Assembly: GCF_016859285.1 (NCBI RefSeq)
Contig: NC_053410.1
Location: forward strand, 67,194-131,193
From: Xiphias gladius
Taxonomy: Eukaryota > Chordata > Actinopteri > Istiophoriformes > Xiphiidae
Direction: 5' to 3'
DNA: 64,000 nucleotides
The notes under the pieces are model-generated. The model was not told where the DNA came from. It was given only the letters and a program-made list of their open reading frames with translations, and did not search any database. The translations under genes were made by a program, and so were the position numbers. Shown one piece after another: positions 1-11,560 of this stretch (position 1 is the first letter of the stretch; each line of letters starts with the position of its first letter).

Positions 1-999
1 GTTGACCTGAATGCCTCGAAGCTTCAAAGCTTTGACCGCTGCCATGGTAATCAAAGTCCAAATCAGTATTCAAATGCTGTTTATTTAAAGTCATTTATAT
101 ATGCATTATCCCAAATAGCCAGTGAAATAAGAAAAGTAATCCAGCATTATTCATTATGCATCAACATTAATTAGTTATTCTCAGACAAGGACATTTATTT
201 TTAGTGATAGTTCTGTGCGTCACAGCTCCCATCTAATGTTACCAGCACTGACACTGGAACAGTGACACGTGACAGTCTTACAAATTACAACTATGCTAAA
301 AAGATGTCAAAAAAGTCAAGCGTCTGGAATAACTTCTTAATTTTGTGAAGATTACCCCCAAAAGGTTTAGAGCCAGATGTCCGTTTTCCACACATACCTT
401 TGGCCACGCTCAGTGATGCATGCACATATTACACATGCAAACCATCATTTATAATGACAAGTATTTGTTCCACATACAGTAGCTCTAAATGTGCACTAAC
501 TTAATAACTGTTTTGTGTAACTGCTTTGTCTTGTTATCTGTCTGTACATTTTGCTGTGCTGATGTTTGTGCACCTTTTATATATACCTTTAATAAAGGAA
601 AGAAAACATGCATCGGATCAGTGTTCAACGGGCTGAATTTTAGGTCACAACCTGATGCATGATTTTCACACAAAATTTTAAAAACCAAAAGGTTTTTTTT
701 TCCATAAGGATCAATAGAAAATGTGCTCACCTCAGCCTTTCTCCTCTAATATCTGTAAAACTATAAATGTTGATGACATCAGTCTCCAGGGTCTTTATCA
801 TTTTCACCTCCTCACAGTGCCATCATGTGACTAGTCACAAGTTTGTATTAATAATTCCTGAACCTGACACTCTTTTCTCTGGATCAACACAAACAGATAA
901 GTTTAGACAGCATCGATCTGGTTCTAGAAAAACATTTTCAGATATTTTCAGATTTTAGAAAACATACTTTCACTCTTTATCCAACATATTTGATCGAAT

Positions 1000-1750
1000 C
1001 TAGGGATGGGAAAATCGAGAACCTGCTCCAGTTTAGAACCGGTTCCAAATCATCAGAATCATCAAATCGTATGCCTCCGAGCATATCAACTCCTTTTATC
1101 AATGCCAGCATGTTTTTCTGACAGTTGAGCATGGCAAACAATGACATCAAACTCATGCGTCTACGCTGCTGAAATTTGCAACAAGAAGGGGTCTTGGCGC
1201 AGAGGAAAAAACAGTCCAAAGTGTGGCTTCATTTCATGAAGAAATATAACGACAGTGCTGGGTGTAATGTCTGTAAAATGGTCATTTCAAGTAAGAGTTG
1301 AAACACCAGCAATATGCTGAAACATCTTTCTATGCAACATGGCTTAAATTCCAGGACTGCATGAGTCCTACACTCTGCATGAGTGCCACTGCTTCCCAAC
1401 CAAGCAGCACGTCCGTTATCAAGGGTAAATATCCTAGGTTATAACAACATAATGCAGAAAATTGATCAGGAATTGTCAAAGAAACTGATTTAAAAAAAAT
1501 CAGACAGATAAGCAAAATCATTACTGGCACTGGTATCAACAAAATCTTATCAATTCCCATCCCAAATACAATCTTCACCAAACTCAGGCAAAACCACATC
1601 TTAATGACCTGATTTGGTCAGTTATACAGCTCAGTAACAACAAACTGCCTACTGCAAGGCAGTGAAAGAAACCAGAAAGCTAACCAGCAGCAAAGAGTGA
1701 ACGAAGGAGCAACTACTGATAGTTTAAAAGTTGGAGAGAACAAAGACTAA
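1000..1750 (+). mobile_element. hAT-type DNA transposon relic with broken BED zinc finger
   Basis: The left end reads TAGGGATGGGAAAATCGAGAACC at about 1002, and the same terminus occurs inverted at 28799. From 1221 the plus strand translates to VWLHFMKKYN..., then GCNVCKMVI (the Cys-x2-Cys pair), an in-frame TGA at about 1297, then NMLKHLSMQHG (the His pair). This is the layout of a BED zinc finger, the N-terminal DNA-binding domain of many hAT transposases and ZBED proteins. After about 1340 the frame decays. The right end was not identified; 1750 is a rough limit. This is a non-functional fossil in eml4 intron 1. Confidence 0.6.
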
Positions 1751-3189
1751 ACCAATAGCCTGATTCACTGATTGACCTTTTTATCCAAAGGGACAATAAG
1801 TTCATCTTAAAACATCAGAAGGTCGAGCCTCCGACATAAACAGATAAAAACATTTTGGAGAAAAACATCACTGGAATCTCTTTAACAACAATTCCAGGTT
1901 TAGACCAGAGACATCATAGAAACCCAGACCAGATCACACATGTCAGATCTGGTCATTTAAAACAGATTCATGCTTGTCCAAAGATGCACCCGTCGATCCT
2001 GTGTTTCATGAAACAACAAATTGAACGTCATTGGTCCTGAACTCATCCAGACCATCCATCCAAACATGTCTCTGATCTGACACAACATTAATGTTTGTCC
2101 TCCACAGAGAAATGTCTGTAACCGAACATCTTGCCTCCAATCCTGCTGTCAACAAAGTCAGACACCAGAATCACTGATTTGACTCTTCATTAAACCAGAT
2201 CTGCACTGAAACATGCTTACAGCTGGAGACTGAGATGTGGTCTGAACTTGGTACCAGTTCCATCAGATTCTGATCATTTACAACTGAGACATTAGAGTAG
2301 AACTAATCCAGTGTTCTCTCTCCTGATAGTGATCCAGATAGATGAACTCAGCATCTGTTAAATATTTGAAAAATATCAGGAAAATATTGTAATTTCTGTA
2401 AACCAACCATTAAAACCTATTAATAATGATGTAATGATGGTATTTTAATGTGATTTTTAAGGAGGTTTACTAATGGCTACATTAATGGAATCTATTATGA
2501 TATAAAGTTATTGCGTTTGTAAAATAATGGTACTTTTTAATCTATTACAATGCAAATTAAGGAAAATGTTAATTCATAAATTTAAAAAGGAGTAATTATC
2601 CTTTAAAAATAAATTCATTAATGTACAAAACTCCTTAATATTTTCTAAACAGTGACATGTATCTGCAGCAGGTGGCCACACGAACTTTTATCTAATTTAT
2701 TTATTATCTTTTATTTTATGTACAGTTTTAAATGTAATTTTAATCTATTTGATTTGTTTCATTATTTTTATTTCTACATTTAAATGTTTTAGTTTTATTA
2801 TCAGCTGCTCTGTTAACTGAAACACACTCTGACCTGCCATCATCTGTATGAAAGGTGATATACAAATAAAGTTTGATTGACTCATAAATGCTTTTATAAA
2901 GTTTAAAAGTTCAACTGGTTTAATCATTTTATTATTGATCAGATTTTACATCAGGTGCTGGTTTCCTTGTTCTTCAGTCTGATCTCATTCAGTTTCACTG
3001 TGACATCTATTTATATACGGCAGACTACATCCTGAAACACACACACAGAAACAAACAAACAAACTCCCTCACTCACTCACACACTCACACACTCAATCAC
3101 TCACACACACACACACACACACAAAGGTGTGAGCAGACTGGATGAATAAATAAATAATTTCCTGACTCTTTGTTCTATAGATCAGAGTT

Positions 3190-3191
3190 CA

Positions 3192-3245
<54 letters not shown>
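3190..3245. repeat. (CA)n microsatellite
   Basis: About 26 uninterrupted CA units. A looser CA/CACT tract lies at about 3060-3122, just before it. Confidence 0.95.
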
Positions 3246-3248
<3 letters not shown>

Positions 3249-3379
3249 TTCCAAACTGTGGTTCCGGGACCTGCAGAATCTCAGAAAGAATAAAAGTGTT
3301 AAACATGTTTTTGACTCTAACTGAGCTCCCTACTGATCCCTGCTGGTCTCTGTCAGATCTAGGGTCTTTATCTCTGGGG

Positions 3380-4150
3380 GGTGGGGGGTGGGGGGGTCCA
3401 GGTCTCTGCAGTCTGCTTCAGGAGGAGCACTTGCTTTTGTGGCCCAGCAGCCGCCGGAGGGGCGGTGCAGAGTCTTTCTGGTAAATACAGCAGTGACACG
3501 TGTAAAGCCGCCAGAGGCGCGTGCGACTCTCACCGTCCAGCCGCTGCACGGACAGGTGACCAGGTGAAGTTGAGGGCGCGAGCGTCGGCTGAGACTCACC
3601 TAAACTGCCGGTGAATCCGTCCATTTTCCGGGAGAAAAGCGGGAGTCCGGGCCGGAGGCCTGCGGGAGGCTGAGCGCACACTGCGGGCCTCCGTCCGGGT
3701 TTTTCCACCGCACCGGGGGGAGGAGAAGGCGAGCCGAGCCGAGCCGGGTCTTTACCCGCCGCGCTGCCCGCCGGGTCCGTCCGTCCGTGAGGCCGAAGAT
3801 CCACTGTTTTCCTGCGGGCTGGAAGAAGAAGTCGCTCCCCGGAGGATCCGACAGCCTAGAGGGAGGTGAGAGAAGCCGCGGAGCCGCAGACACGACGGAC
3901 CAACGTTGCTGCGCGTTTCCGACTCCGCCTGATCTGGCAGCGCGCGCTTCCCCTGGAGGAGGGGGAGGAGGAAGAGGGGGAAGAGGGTGCACAGATAGGG
4001 AGAGAGAGGGAGAGAGAGACAGCGAGAGAGAGAGAGAGAGAGAGAGGGGGTGAGTGGCAGGCAGGTCAGGTTTCAGAGTTGAGCTGCTGCTGCTGCACTG
4101 CGGAGTGTTTCTGTTTCTGTGGGTTCAGATGCTGCTGAACAGCGCCGCCC
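3380..4150 (-). promoter_or_regulatory. CpG island with eml4 promoter and 5' UTR
   Basis: This is the clearest GC- and CpG-rich island in the window, in an otherwise AT-rich region. It covers the eml4 first coding exon and extends about 500 bp upstream of its ATG on the minus strand. No TATA box is obvious, as expected for a CpG-island promoter. The upstream edge contains a GA microsatellite at about 4000-4047 and a short GCT run near 4082-4095. The transcription start cannot be placed from sequence alone. A plus-strand GTGAGA near 3866 could be a donor for a divergent transcript, which is speculative. Confidence 0.65.
3600..3624 (-). CDS. eml4: eml4 coding exon 1 (N-terminus only; gene runs off the left edge)
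   Basis: Reading the minus strand, ATG at 3624-3622 opens MDGFTGSL and then hits a strong donor (TTAG|GTGAGT, exon end 3600, phase 1). Human EML4 (echinoderm microtubule-associated protein-like 4, a cytoplasmic WD-repeat protein that binds and stabilises microtubules) begins MDGFAGSLDD, as I recall it, and a phase-1 G would complete the next Asp codon. The ATG context is strong (A at -3, G at +4), and the exon lies in a CpG island. I could not find exon 2, the coiled-coil start, in 1-3599, so intron 1 must exceed 3.6 kb. The call rests on eight residues, the splice phase and neighbours that match human 2p21 (cox7a2l, kcng3), so it is likely but not certain. EML2 or EML3 seem less likely on the neighbours. 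Confidence 0.75.
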
Positions 4151-6780
4151 TGCGGACACACAAGCATACATACACGCAAGAAGTGATTGAGTTAGGCTTT
4201 CATTAACAAAGGTTGAGCGGGAAAATTCAGTTTATTGATAACCTTCTGTGGGTGTTGACAGCCAATCACAACATTTGTTATTGTATTATTGGTGGATGTC
4301 TGCTGAACGATAATCAGATGTAGTGGTAGGTCAAGTAACCACTGGTTTTTGTTGCATAACGTCTTTGAAGCAGCTAGAAAATAAAACAACTCATTGCAAA
4401 TTTTAAACAGACATGATTTAAGCTGATTTATTGTTAATAAATTCATTTAATCCGAAAAAAAAATTGTGAAGCTGCATTCGACGTTTACATGAACTGTCTG
4501 ACAGGAAATAAACAAGTAAAATAAAAATAAAATATTTAAGAAAAAATCAGAAGTATAGTTGTGAAGGTTTCCCGCCTAAAGGAATAAGATACGTAAGGTA
4601 GAAAACCTTCAGAAATATTCTCCATTACAAACATCATTAGAAAGTATGTGCAAAAACTTACTATGGGATTTGATTTAACCTATTTATTATTAAGATGTTA
4701 ATCTGTCAAAGGTTCATTTACCTGCCTCGGATCAATGAAGTGTATCTTAATTGATTAATTAGATTGTAATCAATAAATCAGACCAAACTCTGTCATTACA
4801 TTTCATTCATGATGTCTAATTCATTCTTCTTTTACATATTTTTCTTTTCATGTCATGCATAATCACTGTGATCACTCTGATCTGATCTACTTTTTAAATA
4901 AAGGCACTTACATTTGAACTTTTTAAATTAAAAAATAAAGTTTAAACTGTTTAACTTTCACCAGTTTTGAAGCTCTGAAAAGAATCAAACAACAAACGTA
5001 GACCAAAACTCTTTTTATTTTGTTGAATATAAAAAGATAAAAATTCACCTTTATAAAAAACAGAATCCCTTCTGAATAAAAGTAGTCTGTTTTTTTTTAA
5101 AAAGCAATGAAATGTATAATTCATTAATTCATCATCAGAAAGAGAAAACAATAAAAGAATTAAAGCTGAAATTTTACAATAATTCAGAATATTTTCTGTT
5201 TTGTTGTGATCAGCTTGAACATCCTGAAATCTTTATTCATAAAAAAACTTAAAAAAACACTATTTGACCAAAGCTTGTTAACATGAATCCAGTGTCAATT
5301 AAGTTCTCAATCTTCATATTTAATCCAACATGTGATCACATGACCTGAAGCCTTTTACAGGAACTGTCCATGATTTTAATGATTTGTGTTTTGAGATGAG
5401 TTTATCTTCAAACTGTTTGAAGTCTGATTCTTCTTCTGTGGTGTCTAACTCCCAGTGTTCAGTACTACTATGTACTACATACTGATACTATATGCAGTAC
5501 TCATACACTATGCACTACATTTGTACAGGGAGTCTGTAGTCTGGATTTAGGACTCAGTGACAGCCCGAATGAACCTTTATCAGTTAACCAATGAGAGCTC
5601 GACAAATCCACATTTCCAGTTTGTTTGTTGTAGGTCTAAACATGGCAAAATCAGTCAGTCAACCAATCAATTAATCTGACGGAAAATTAGTCAGCAACCA
5701 AACACTTGATGTGTCCAGGTTCACATGAGAATTTGTTGCCATTCTTTGTTGTATATGTGGCTGATTATGGTAAAGTGAATATTTTTTGTCAAGACAAAAC
5801 AAAACATTTGCAGACATCAGTCTGGGCTCTAAAACACTGAGACGGACAGCTTTCACCGTCACAGTTACACAATTAACAGAAATATTCAGAAGATTAGTTG
5901 ATAATGAAAATAATCGTTAGCAGTATGCTAAGTTTTAGTGTTGGAGGTGGGCCATCTTCATGTGTAGTGCTCTGATTGGCTAAAGATTCAGCGTCCACAT
6001 AAAATTTTATGCATGTGTTTATACACATTCATATCAGCTGTTTGCATCATTCCTAAACAACACAAAGCTATGATCATAAAGCGGGGGGGGGGGGGGACTT
6101 CCCCTGCTGTATCACACCTGGATGACATCACTGACTCCTCCTTCTCTCAATGTCCCAGTTTACGCCTCAACTGAGATACTAGAGAAACTAGAGACAGGTT
6201 CCCATTTTAAAAATCACTGACACTTTTTCATCATCATAATCATCAGTAAGGACTGAACTGTAAACAGCCAATCAGGTCGAAGGTCACACTGGTTCAATAA
6301 ACATTCAAAACAGTAGAAAAAGGCCTAAATTGCAGTATGAAGAGTGGCAGTGCGAAACTTCTTAAATTGCAGGAAAAATTAAGGCAGTCTGGTGCTGATC
6401 AGCTACAGATCACTTACATGATGAAGCGCTCACTGACAGAAAATCAAAATATAAAAATAACATCAACAGAACGTCAGAAGTCCTCAAAGATTTTAGATGG
6501 ATTTTTCAGACGGGAAAAAAATAATCTTTCAGGACTTCAGGGGCTCCGAACATCTCTCAGTCAATGTAAACAAACAAACAAAACCAGATCACCATGTTTT
6601 CAGTTGCGATAGCAACAACATCATCACAAGACTGAACTGATAATGTTAAGATACAACAGAGTGACAGAAGAAGAAGAAGAAGAAGAAGGCACGTGTCTGA
6701 CTGTAGAAACTTGGTCCAGTAACACCTGGTGTAAAGCCTCGCCCCCTGCAGGTGTAAGCTCTGCCCTGAAGATGTAGACA
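4151..6780. other. eml4-tspan14 intergenic region
   Basis: AT-rich, with no gene recognised. It has a 13-base G run at about 6083-6095 and a GAA microsatellite at about 6669-6688. A plus-strand frame at 6337-6612 begins MKSGSAKLLKLQEKL, which loosely resembles the Lys-rich N-terminus of some hAT transposases. That resemblance is weak and I do not call it a gene. The tspan14 3' UTR must lie in the right part of this span, but I saw no clear poly(A) signal near the stop codon. Confidence 0.5.
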
Positions 6781-9700
6781 TCAGTAGCTGAATTTGACCT
6801 TCTCAATGTCAGAGATCAGAGTCCTGGCCAAGTAGATGCCCACCATCTGATCACAGAGAGAGAGACAGACAGGTAGACAGGTAGACATGTCAACAGGTGG
6901 ACAGGTACACAGGTAGTAATTATTGATTTGTATAACGCAAAATTACACTGAAGTTCTTTCAAAATAATGTTACCACTCATTTTATTTTTGTAAACGTTTT
7001 TCTATTAAAAGTCTGAATTAAAAGAGATTTAAATTTAAAACATTTTGAAAGGATCAGTATCATCTTCAAGACACTCAGTACTGTTGCAGTGACAGTACAA
7101 AGTTGTAGTAGTACACAATGAGTACGGATGCAGTTGCAGTACTGTGATGTTGAGTATACAGTATTTGTACCTGCAGCAGAGAGATGACAATAAAGACAAT
7201 GGCCACAGTGTAGAGATTTCCAGGTAACCAGTCCTCCAACGCTGCGATACACCCTTTAATATATATATAATCACTCCACTCCTTCTGCACAGGAACATTG
7301 CAAAACGTTACAGAACATTAGAGAATATGTTCCTCTGAGAACATTCAGGCTTACTGTTATATTATCAAAAGTTCTTGTTAGAACCTCACCTTTGGTCTGT
7401 TTCTCATGTCGTATCCACACTGAGTGTTCACCACTGAGTCCTGAAATAAATACAAACTGTGAACATCAGGAGGAATGATAACATAACATAAACATAAACA
7501 GAACATCAACAGAGTTAGAGTCAGACTTGGTATAGTTTTATGTAACCATGGTGACTACTGACATGTGTTGATCAGTATTTGTCAGGAATAAACTCACAGC
7601 AGGATCAGTACGGCAGCAGGAGAAAGGAACTCCACACTTCTCTCTGCTCCGATGAGTTCCGTTACAGCTGAAATAAATGTTCAGATCCCAATCGTCCGGT
7701 CCCTCAGCTCCACAGCAGAGGTTCTGTATAAAGAATACACCTCAGTCAACTGGAAACATGATACTTTGCCCATCAGTAGCAAGATCCTAAAGGTTCCTGA
7801 GCTCCACAACAGCAGTTCTGGTACAGAAACAAGATTCTTCACCCAGCAGAAACAAAATACTAACGATTAAAGGTTCCTGAGCTGAAGTGAAGTGTTTCAG
7901 TTAGACAAACAAGATACTGAACTTGTAAGTAAACAAAATACTTCAAATAACAAGCAAGATCCTTAAAACTTAACTAAAAGTTCCTGAGCTCCACAGCAGT
8001 GGTCACTTACACAAAAATATTTCTACCCGCAAGAAGCAAGGTACTTCACTTAACATGAACAAAGTCATTTTGAGTTTCCTGTACTTTTCTCTAAACATTT
8101 GAGGGCAATGGTTTTCTATTTTGTTACATATTTAAGTGATTAAAATTAGAAATGAGAATATAATTAGTAACAAGTGATGACTTACCATCATCTGCAGAGA
8201 GTCGATGAGGTTCTGCAGATCAATGTCATCTCTGTACGCTTTGACGTTTGCCAGGAAGAACTTGTTGATCCATTCTCTGACCTGACTCTGAAAAACTACC
8301 GCCAGCACCGCCGCTGTCAGCTCCAGGAAGAAGATGAAGCCAATCACACCTGAAAACTGATCGAAAAAACAAACAAAAAAAACAAAAACAAAAAAACCCA
8401 AAAATGGTTTTAAATGTCAAAGAAAACGTACAGCAAGATGTTTTCAGCTGGACCGCAACAGTGGGGCCAGACCTATAAACGCTAATGTCCTTGACTGACT
8501 GACTGACTGAATGCCACATGACTAAGTCTCTCGTTCGAAATGAATAGGCGCAAACAGTTTCTATTGTGTCATCAGGGGGTCGTTTCTGTAGAAGAGAGTC
8601 GCCAGAATTTGCCCCTCCGCAGGCAAAACCTCTCTATGTGTCTCATTCAATTGACCGTATGGCAACTGACACGGACATGAATATGCTTCTAACTTTCTCT
8701 CTGAGTGATCATTTTACAGGTAAATATATCTGAAATCACAACACAGCCGTTGTCTTCCACTTATGTGTGTGGTGATTCTGTCAGAGGACATCGCAGCTAT
8801 ATCGGGACTTTAGCAGAGCAGAGCAGCAGCTTGGAAATGGCTTGGAAGTGACTGCTGGTTAACAAGTCGTCTTAATGGGCCGCGTTTCAGTCACTATTTC
8901 ATACTTGTTCCGTTGTCTGACGACAGAAACAGAGAAACATGTAAATGAGGACAGATTTATTGGGAATTCAGCTTCATTATATTGGTGTATATGTGAGCAT
9001 AGAGTAGAAGAGAAGCAAACAGATAAAGGGCAGTCCGGCCATATTCTAGGCTTTGACCTAGAAACTTGATATACAAACTTGAGCAGACAGATGTTTTTCA
9101 ACATACAAACTTGAGCAGACAGATGTTTTCTCTCAGAGCTCCCACACAGCCAGCGAAGCCCAGGATGAAGGTGACTCCACCGACCAACAGGACCAACCAC
9201 ACTGGGTCGAAACCATGCAGCTGGGTCACCTTGGTCAGGTCCAACAGGACTCCCTGTGAAACAACAGAACAGGACAGTCAGACCAATAAACCAGTCAAGA
9301 GTCAGACCAGTACAACGAGTCTAGATATTAGATATTCTCTCAGATATTAATATGATGTAAAATGTTTTTATTAAGTTTATGGTTAATATAATTATTTCTG
9401 ACTGTGTGTGTTAATTCACCTTTTCACTCCAGGCCCAGAAACCGACAGCAATGAAGGCAACTCCAGCCAGCTTCAACACAAACAAATACACACTAGCAAT
9501 TTGACAGATTCATCAGACACCAGCATTTATGCCGTGGATTTGATAAGACACCTGCATGTCGAATCTGCTTATCAGTTCCTAACTTTTGGATATTTCAGTC
9601 ACACTAAAATGCTCACTGCAGAGTTTAACTACAGTGACCATTTTACTGTCCATAAAAATTGTACTTATCTGGAAGGACCTGCAACATGGATCTAACGTCA

Positions 9701-10905
9701 CATCATTTGTTATGCAGTACGTCAACAAAACATGTGAGAAAAGACATTTCTGTTTACCTCTTTGGACCATGGCTGACTTCAGCAAACACTCGAAATGGCT
9801 TAGTTTCGCTAAAAAAAGTTGTGTTGCAGTCTCCCAGCCACAATAACACCCCACAAACAGCTAATGTTAACAGTAGCAACGTCTCACACTCAGGTACAAA
9901 ACACAGATGAGCTGACACTCACGTATTATATTGAACGTAAATTAATTATGTTTTCTAACATATATTTTTCTTGGATGCGAACTCAGAGCACCCCTCCACC
10001 TCTGATTAATCCCCAGAGACCCACCTCTACTACAGAAACTCCTTTCACTTTAGCCATGAAGGGGAAGATGACGAACGAGAAAGTGGATGAATGTCACCAA
10101 GTGATGACAAAGTTTAAGGTGAAGGGGATACATCCCTTTGCTATGGTTAAGTCCCCTCCGTTTAAGTATGCAAAATGCATCAATGATATCTGGTTATTCA
10201 CAGCAATATCTAACATTAATAATAATAACTAACATGATAGTCTACAGTAAACTACAATGAGGCCTACCCCATGATAGGTGTAGCATAATAATGTGAGTGT
10301 AATGTGCAGGGAGATGACCAAGGCACTAAATACCAAATTCAACCCTGCCTTCAAGGAAAAATAAACTTACTGTCACAATTGCCAGTTTACTGATTATACC
10401 CTAAATATGCCAAGAATAAAAGGTAGGCTATTTTTTTTTCTTGAAATATTTGTTCTTTGTTTCTCTGCAAAAACTATTGGAATCGGAACCTAGACTCAAT
10501 ATGCAGAATTGGAATTTATAAAATTGAAATGTTACCCAACCGTATTGTGGACTGTATTTGTAAGTCCACGTCAAAACCGAATCAACGTGAGGAAAATGTT
10601 TCTGACAAAGTCTTTGGCTCAGGATGTTTCATAATAACTCTGACTCTTCCTGTTTAACCACACAGGAAGTAACAACATCAATTCCTCTTAACCAACACCC
10701 AGGTAAACACACCAACAGATAAAGACATCAACAGATAAACACGTAGATGTATGTGATAAGGTAAACATGGACAAAGGTGAACAAGTGATCAACAGGTGAA
10801 TGTATGTGTGACGAGGTGACTCACCCAGAAGATGATGTTGTAGCTGAACATGAGGTATTTGTAGCAGCAGCTGACCTCAGTGTTCGCATATCGATAGTAA
10901 TACAT
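6781..10905 (-). CDS. tspan14: tetraspanin-14 (TspanC8 group), complete, 8 coding exons
   Basis: Coding exons in transcript order are 10905-10825, 9470-9420, 9253-9107, 8356-8186, 7723-7598, 7440-7390, 7284-7171 and 6846-6781. All junctions are GT-AG and phase 0, giving 268 aa against about 270 in human TSPAN14. It starts [17 protein letters not shown] (human MHYYRYSNAKVSCWYKY, recalled) and ends [15 protein letters not shown]. Four membrane helices are visible, with a small loop after TM1 ([15 protein letters not shown]) and a large loop holding the CCG motif, PFSCC, a Cys in NTQCGY and KGC: eight cysteines, the mark of TspanC8 tetraspanins. Family members bind the metalloprotease ADAM10 and control its exit from the ER and substrate choice. 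A sequon (CNGT) sits in the large loop. The ATG is the first base of its exon. TSPAN5/15/17/33 fit less well at both termini. Confidence 0.93.
9071..9134. repeat. 32-bp tandem duplication over the tspan14 exon 3 donor
   Basis: Copies lie at 9071-9102 and 9103-9134, with about 27 consecutive identical bases. The unit contains the last codons of the exon (NICLLKF) and the GTAT donor, so there are two potential 5' splice sites 32 bp apart. Confidence 0.9.
9990..10175 (+). mobile_element. hAT/ZBED transposase fragment in tspan14 intron 1
   Basis: The plus-strand frame reads ...[18 protein letters not shown] and then [16 protein letters not shown], which resembles the conserved stretch of hAT transposases (T..I.KD..PFS.VE...F). 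It is cut off at both sides and has no complete domain. The rest of the intron (9471-10824) shows no recognisable feature. Confidence 0.45.
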
Positions 10906-11416
10906 CTGTCAGTCAAAAAACTGTTGTTATATACGTACTGTTATATATTCTACAAATATATATGGTTGTGCGGTATATTCTATATATATCCTGTTATATA
11001 TTCTACATATATACTGTTACATATTCTACGTATATATGCAGATCACTAACACACTGAATGTTAGCAGTTAGCTCCTGTGGGCTAACTGAACATTGCTACC
11101 CGCTGTTAGTTTAACTGAAGCTAATCAGTGGTTTTTAAAGGGAATTTTTTCTTTCTGATAAATTACCGACACATTCACCGACACATTCACCGACCCCCCG
11201 GTCAGTCTGTAAGGTACTGCCAGCTACCAATACTCGTCGTTATTAACCGTTAATTTTACGTTAATGATGAGAAGTTTGTGAAGTTTCAGTTCGTTGGAAG
11301 CTAACAGGAAACGGCTACTGCTAACGCTAACAGAGTACCGTGTGAATACATCGAGTGTTTAATTGGAGCATTTTTTTGTAACCGAGTAACGTTCATAACG
11401 ACCCGGTCAAGCTTAC

Positions 11417-11560
11417 CTCAGATCAGTTTAATCCAAAGGCTTCTGTTTCCGATACTTTAATCAAACTAAGACGCCCTGTTTGAAACGGCCAGTAGCAACA
11501 GCAGCAGAAGAAGAGGAGGAAGAAGAAGCTGCTGCTGCTGCTGTTGCTGCTGCTGTTGTT
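11417..11560 (-). promoter_or_regulatory. Probable tspan14 non-coding exon 1 and promoter-proximal region
   Basis: On the minus strand a good donor (CTGAG|GTAAGC) ends an exon at 11417, about 510 bp upstream of the coding exon that starts exactly at the ATG. Joining them gives GAG|ATG, with G at -3, a better context than the genomic one. The sequence just upstream (11498-11560) is a GAA/CTG-type trinucleotide mixture that may be transcribed as 5' UTR. The 5' boundary is a guess. Confidence 0.5.

Larger units (their letters stand above)
1..3379. other. eml4 intron 1 (partial), no further exon seen
   Basis: This AT-rich sequence lies downstream of the eml4 first exon on the minus strand. It contains a hAT relic at about 1000-1750, CA-rich microsatellites at about 3040-3122 and 3190-3245, and otherwise no open frame or splice-flanked exon that I recognise. 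Confidence 0.6.

Noticed and set aside
3170-3484. Open frame beginning with a Thr-His run
   Set aside because: It is a CA microsatellite translation running into the eml4 region on the opposite strand.
8349-8350. Alternative acceptor TTTTCAG for tspan14 exon 4
   Set aside because: It would break the phase-0 join with the preceding exon. The acceptor at 8357-8359 restores [15 protein letters not shown], as in human.
9586-9846. Overlapping open frames on both strands in tspan14 intron 1
   Set aside because: They lie in an intron, have no domain, and are mirrored on the other strand, as expected by chance or from an old repeat.
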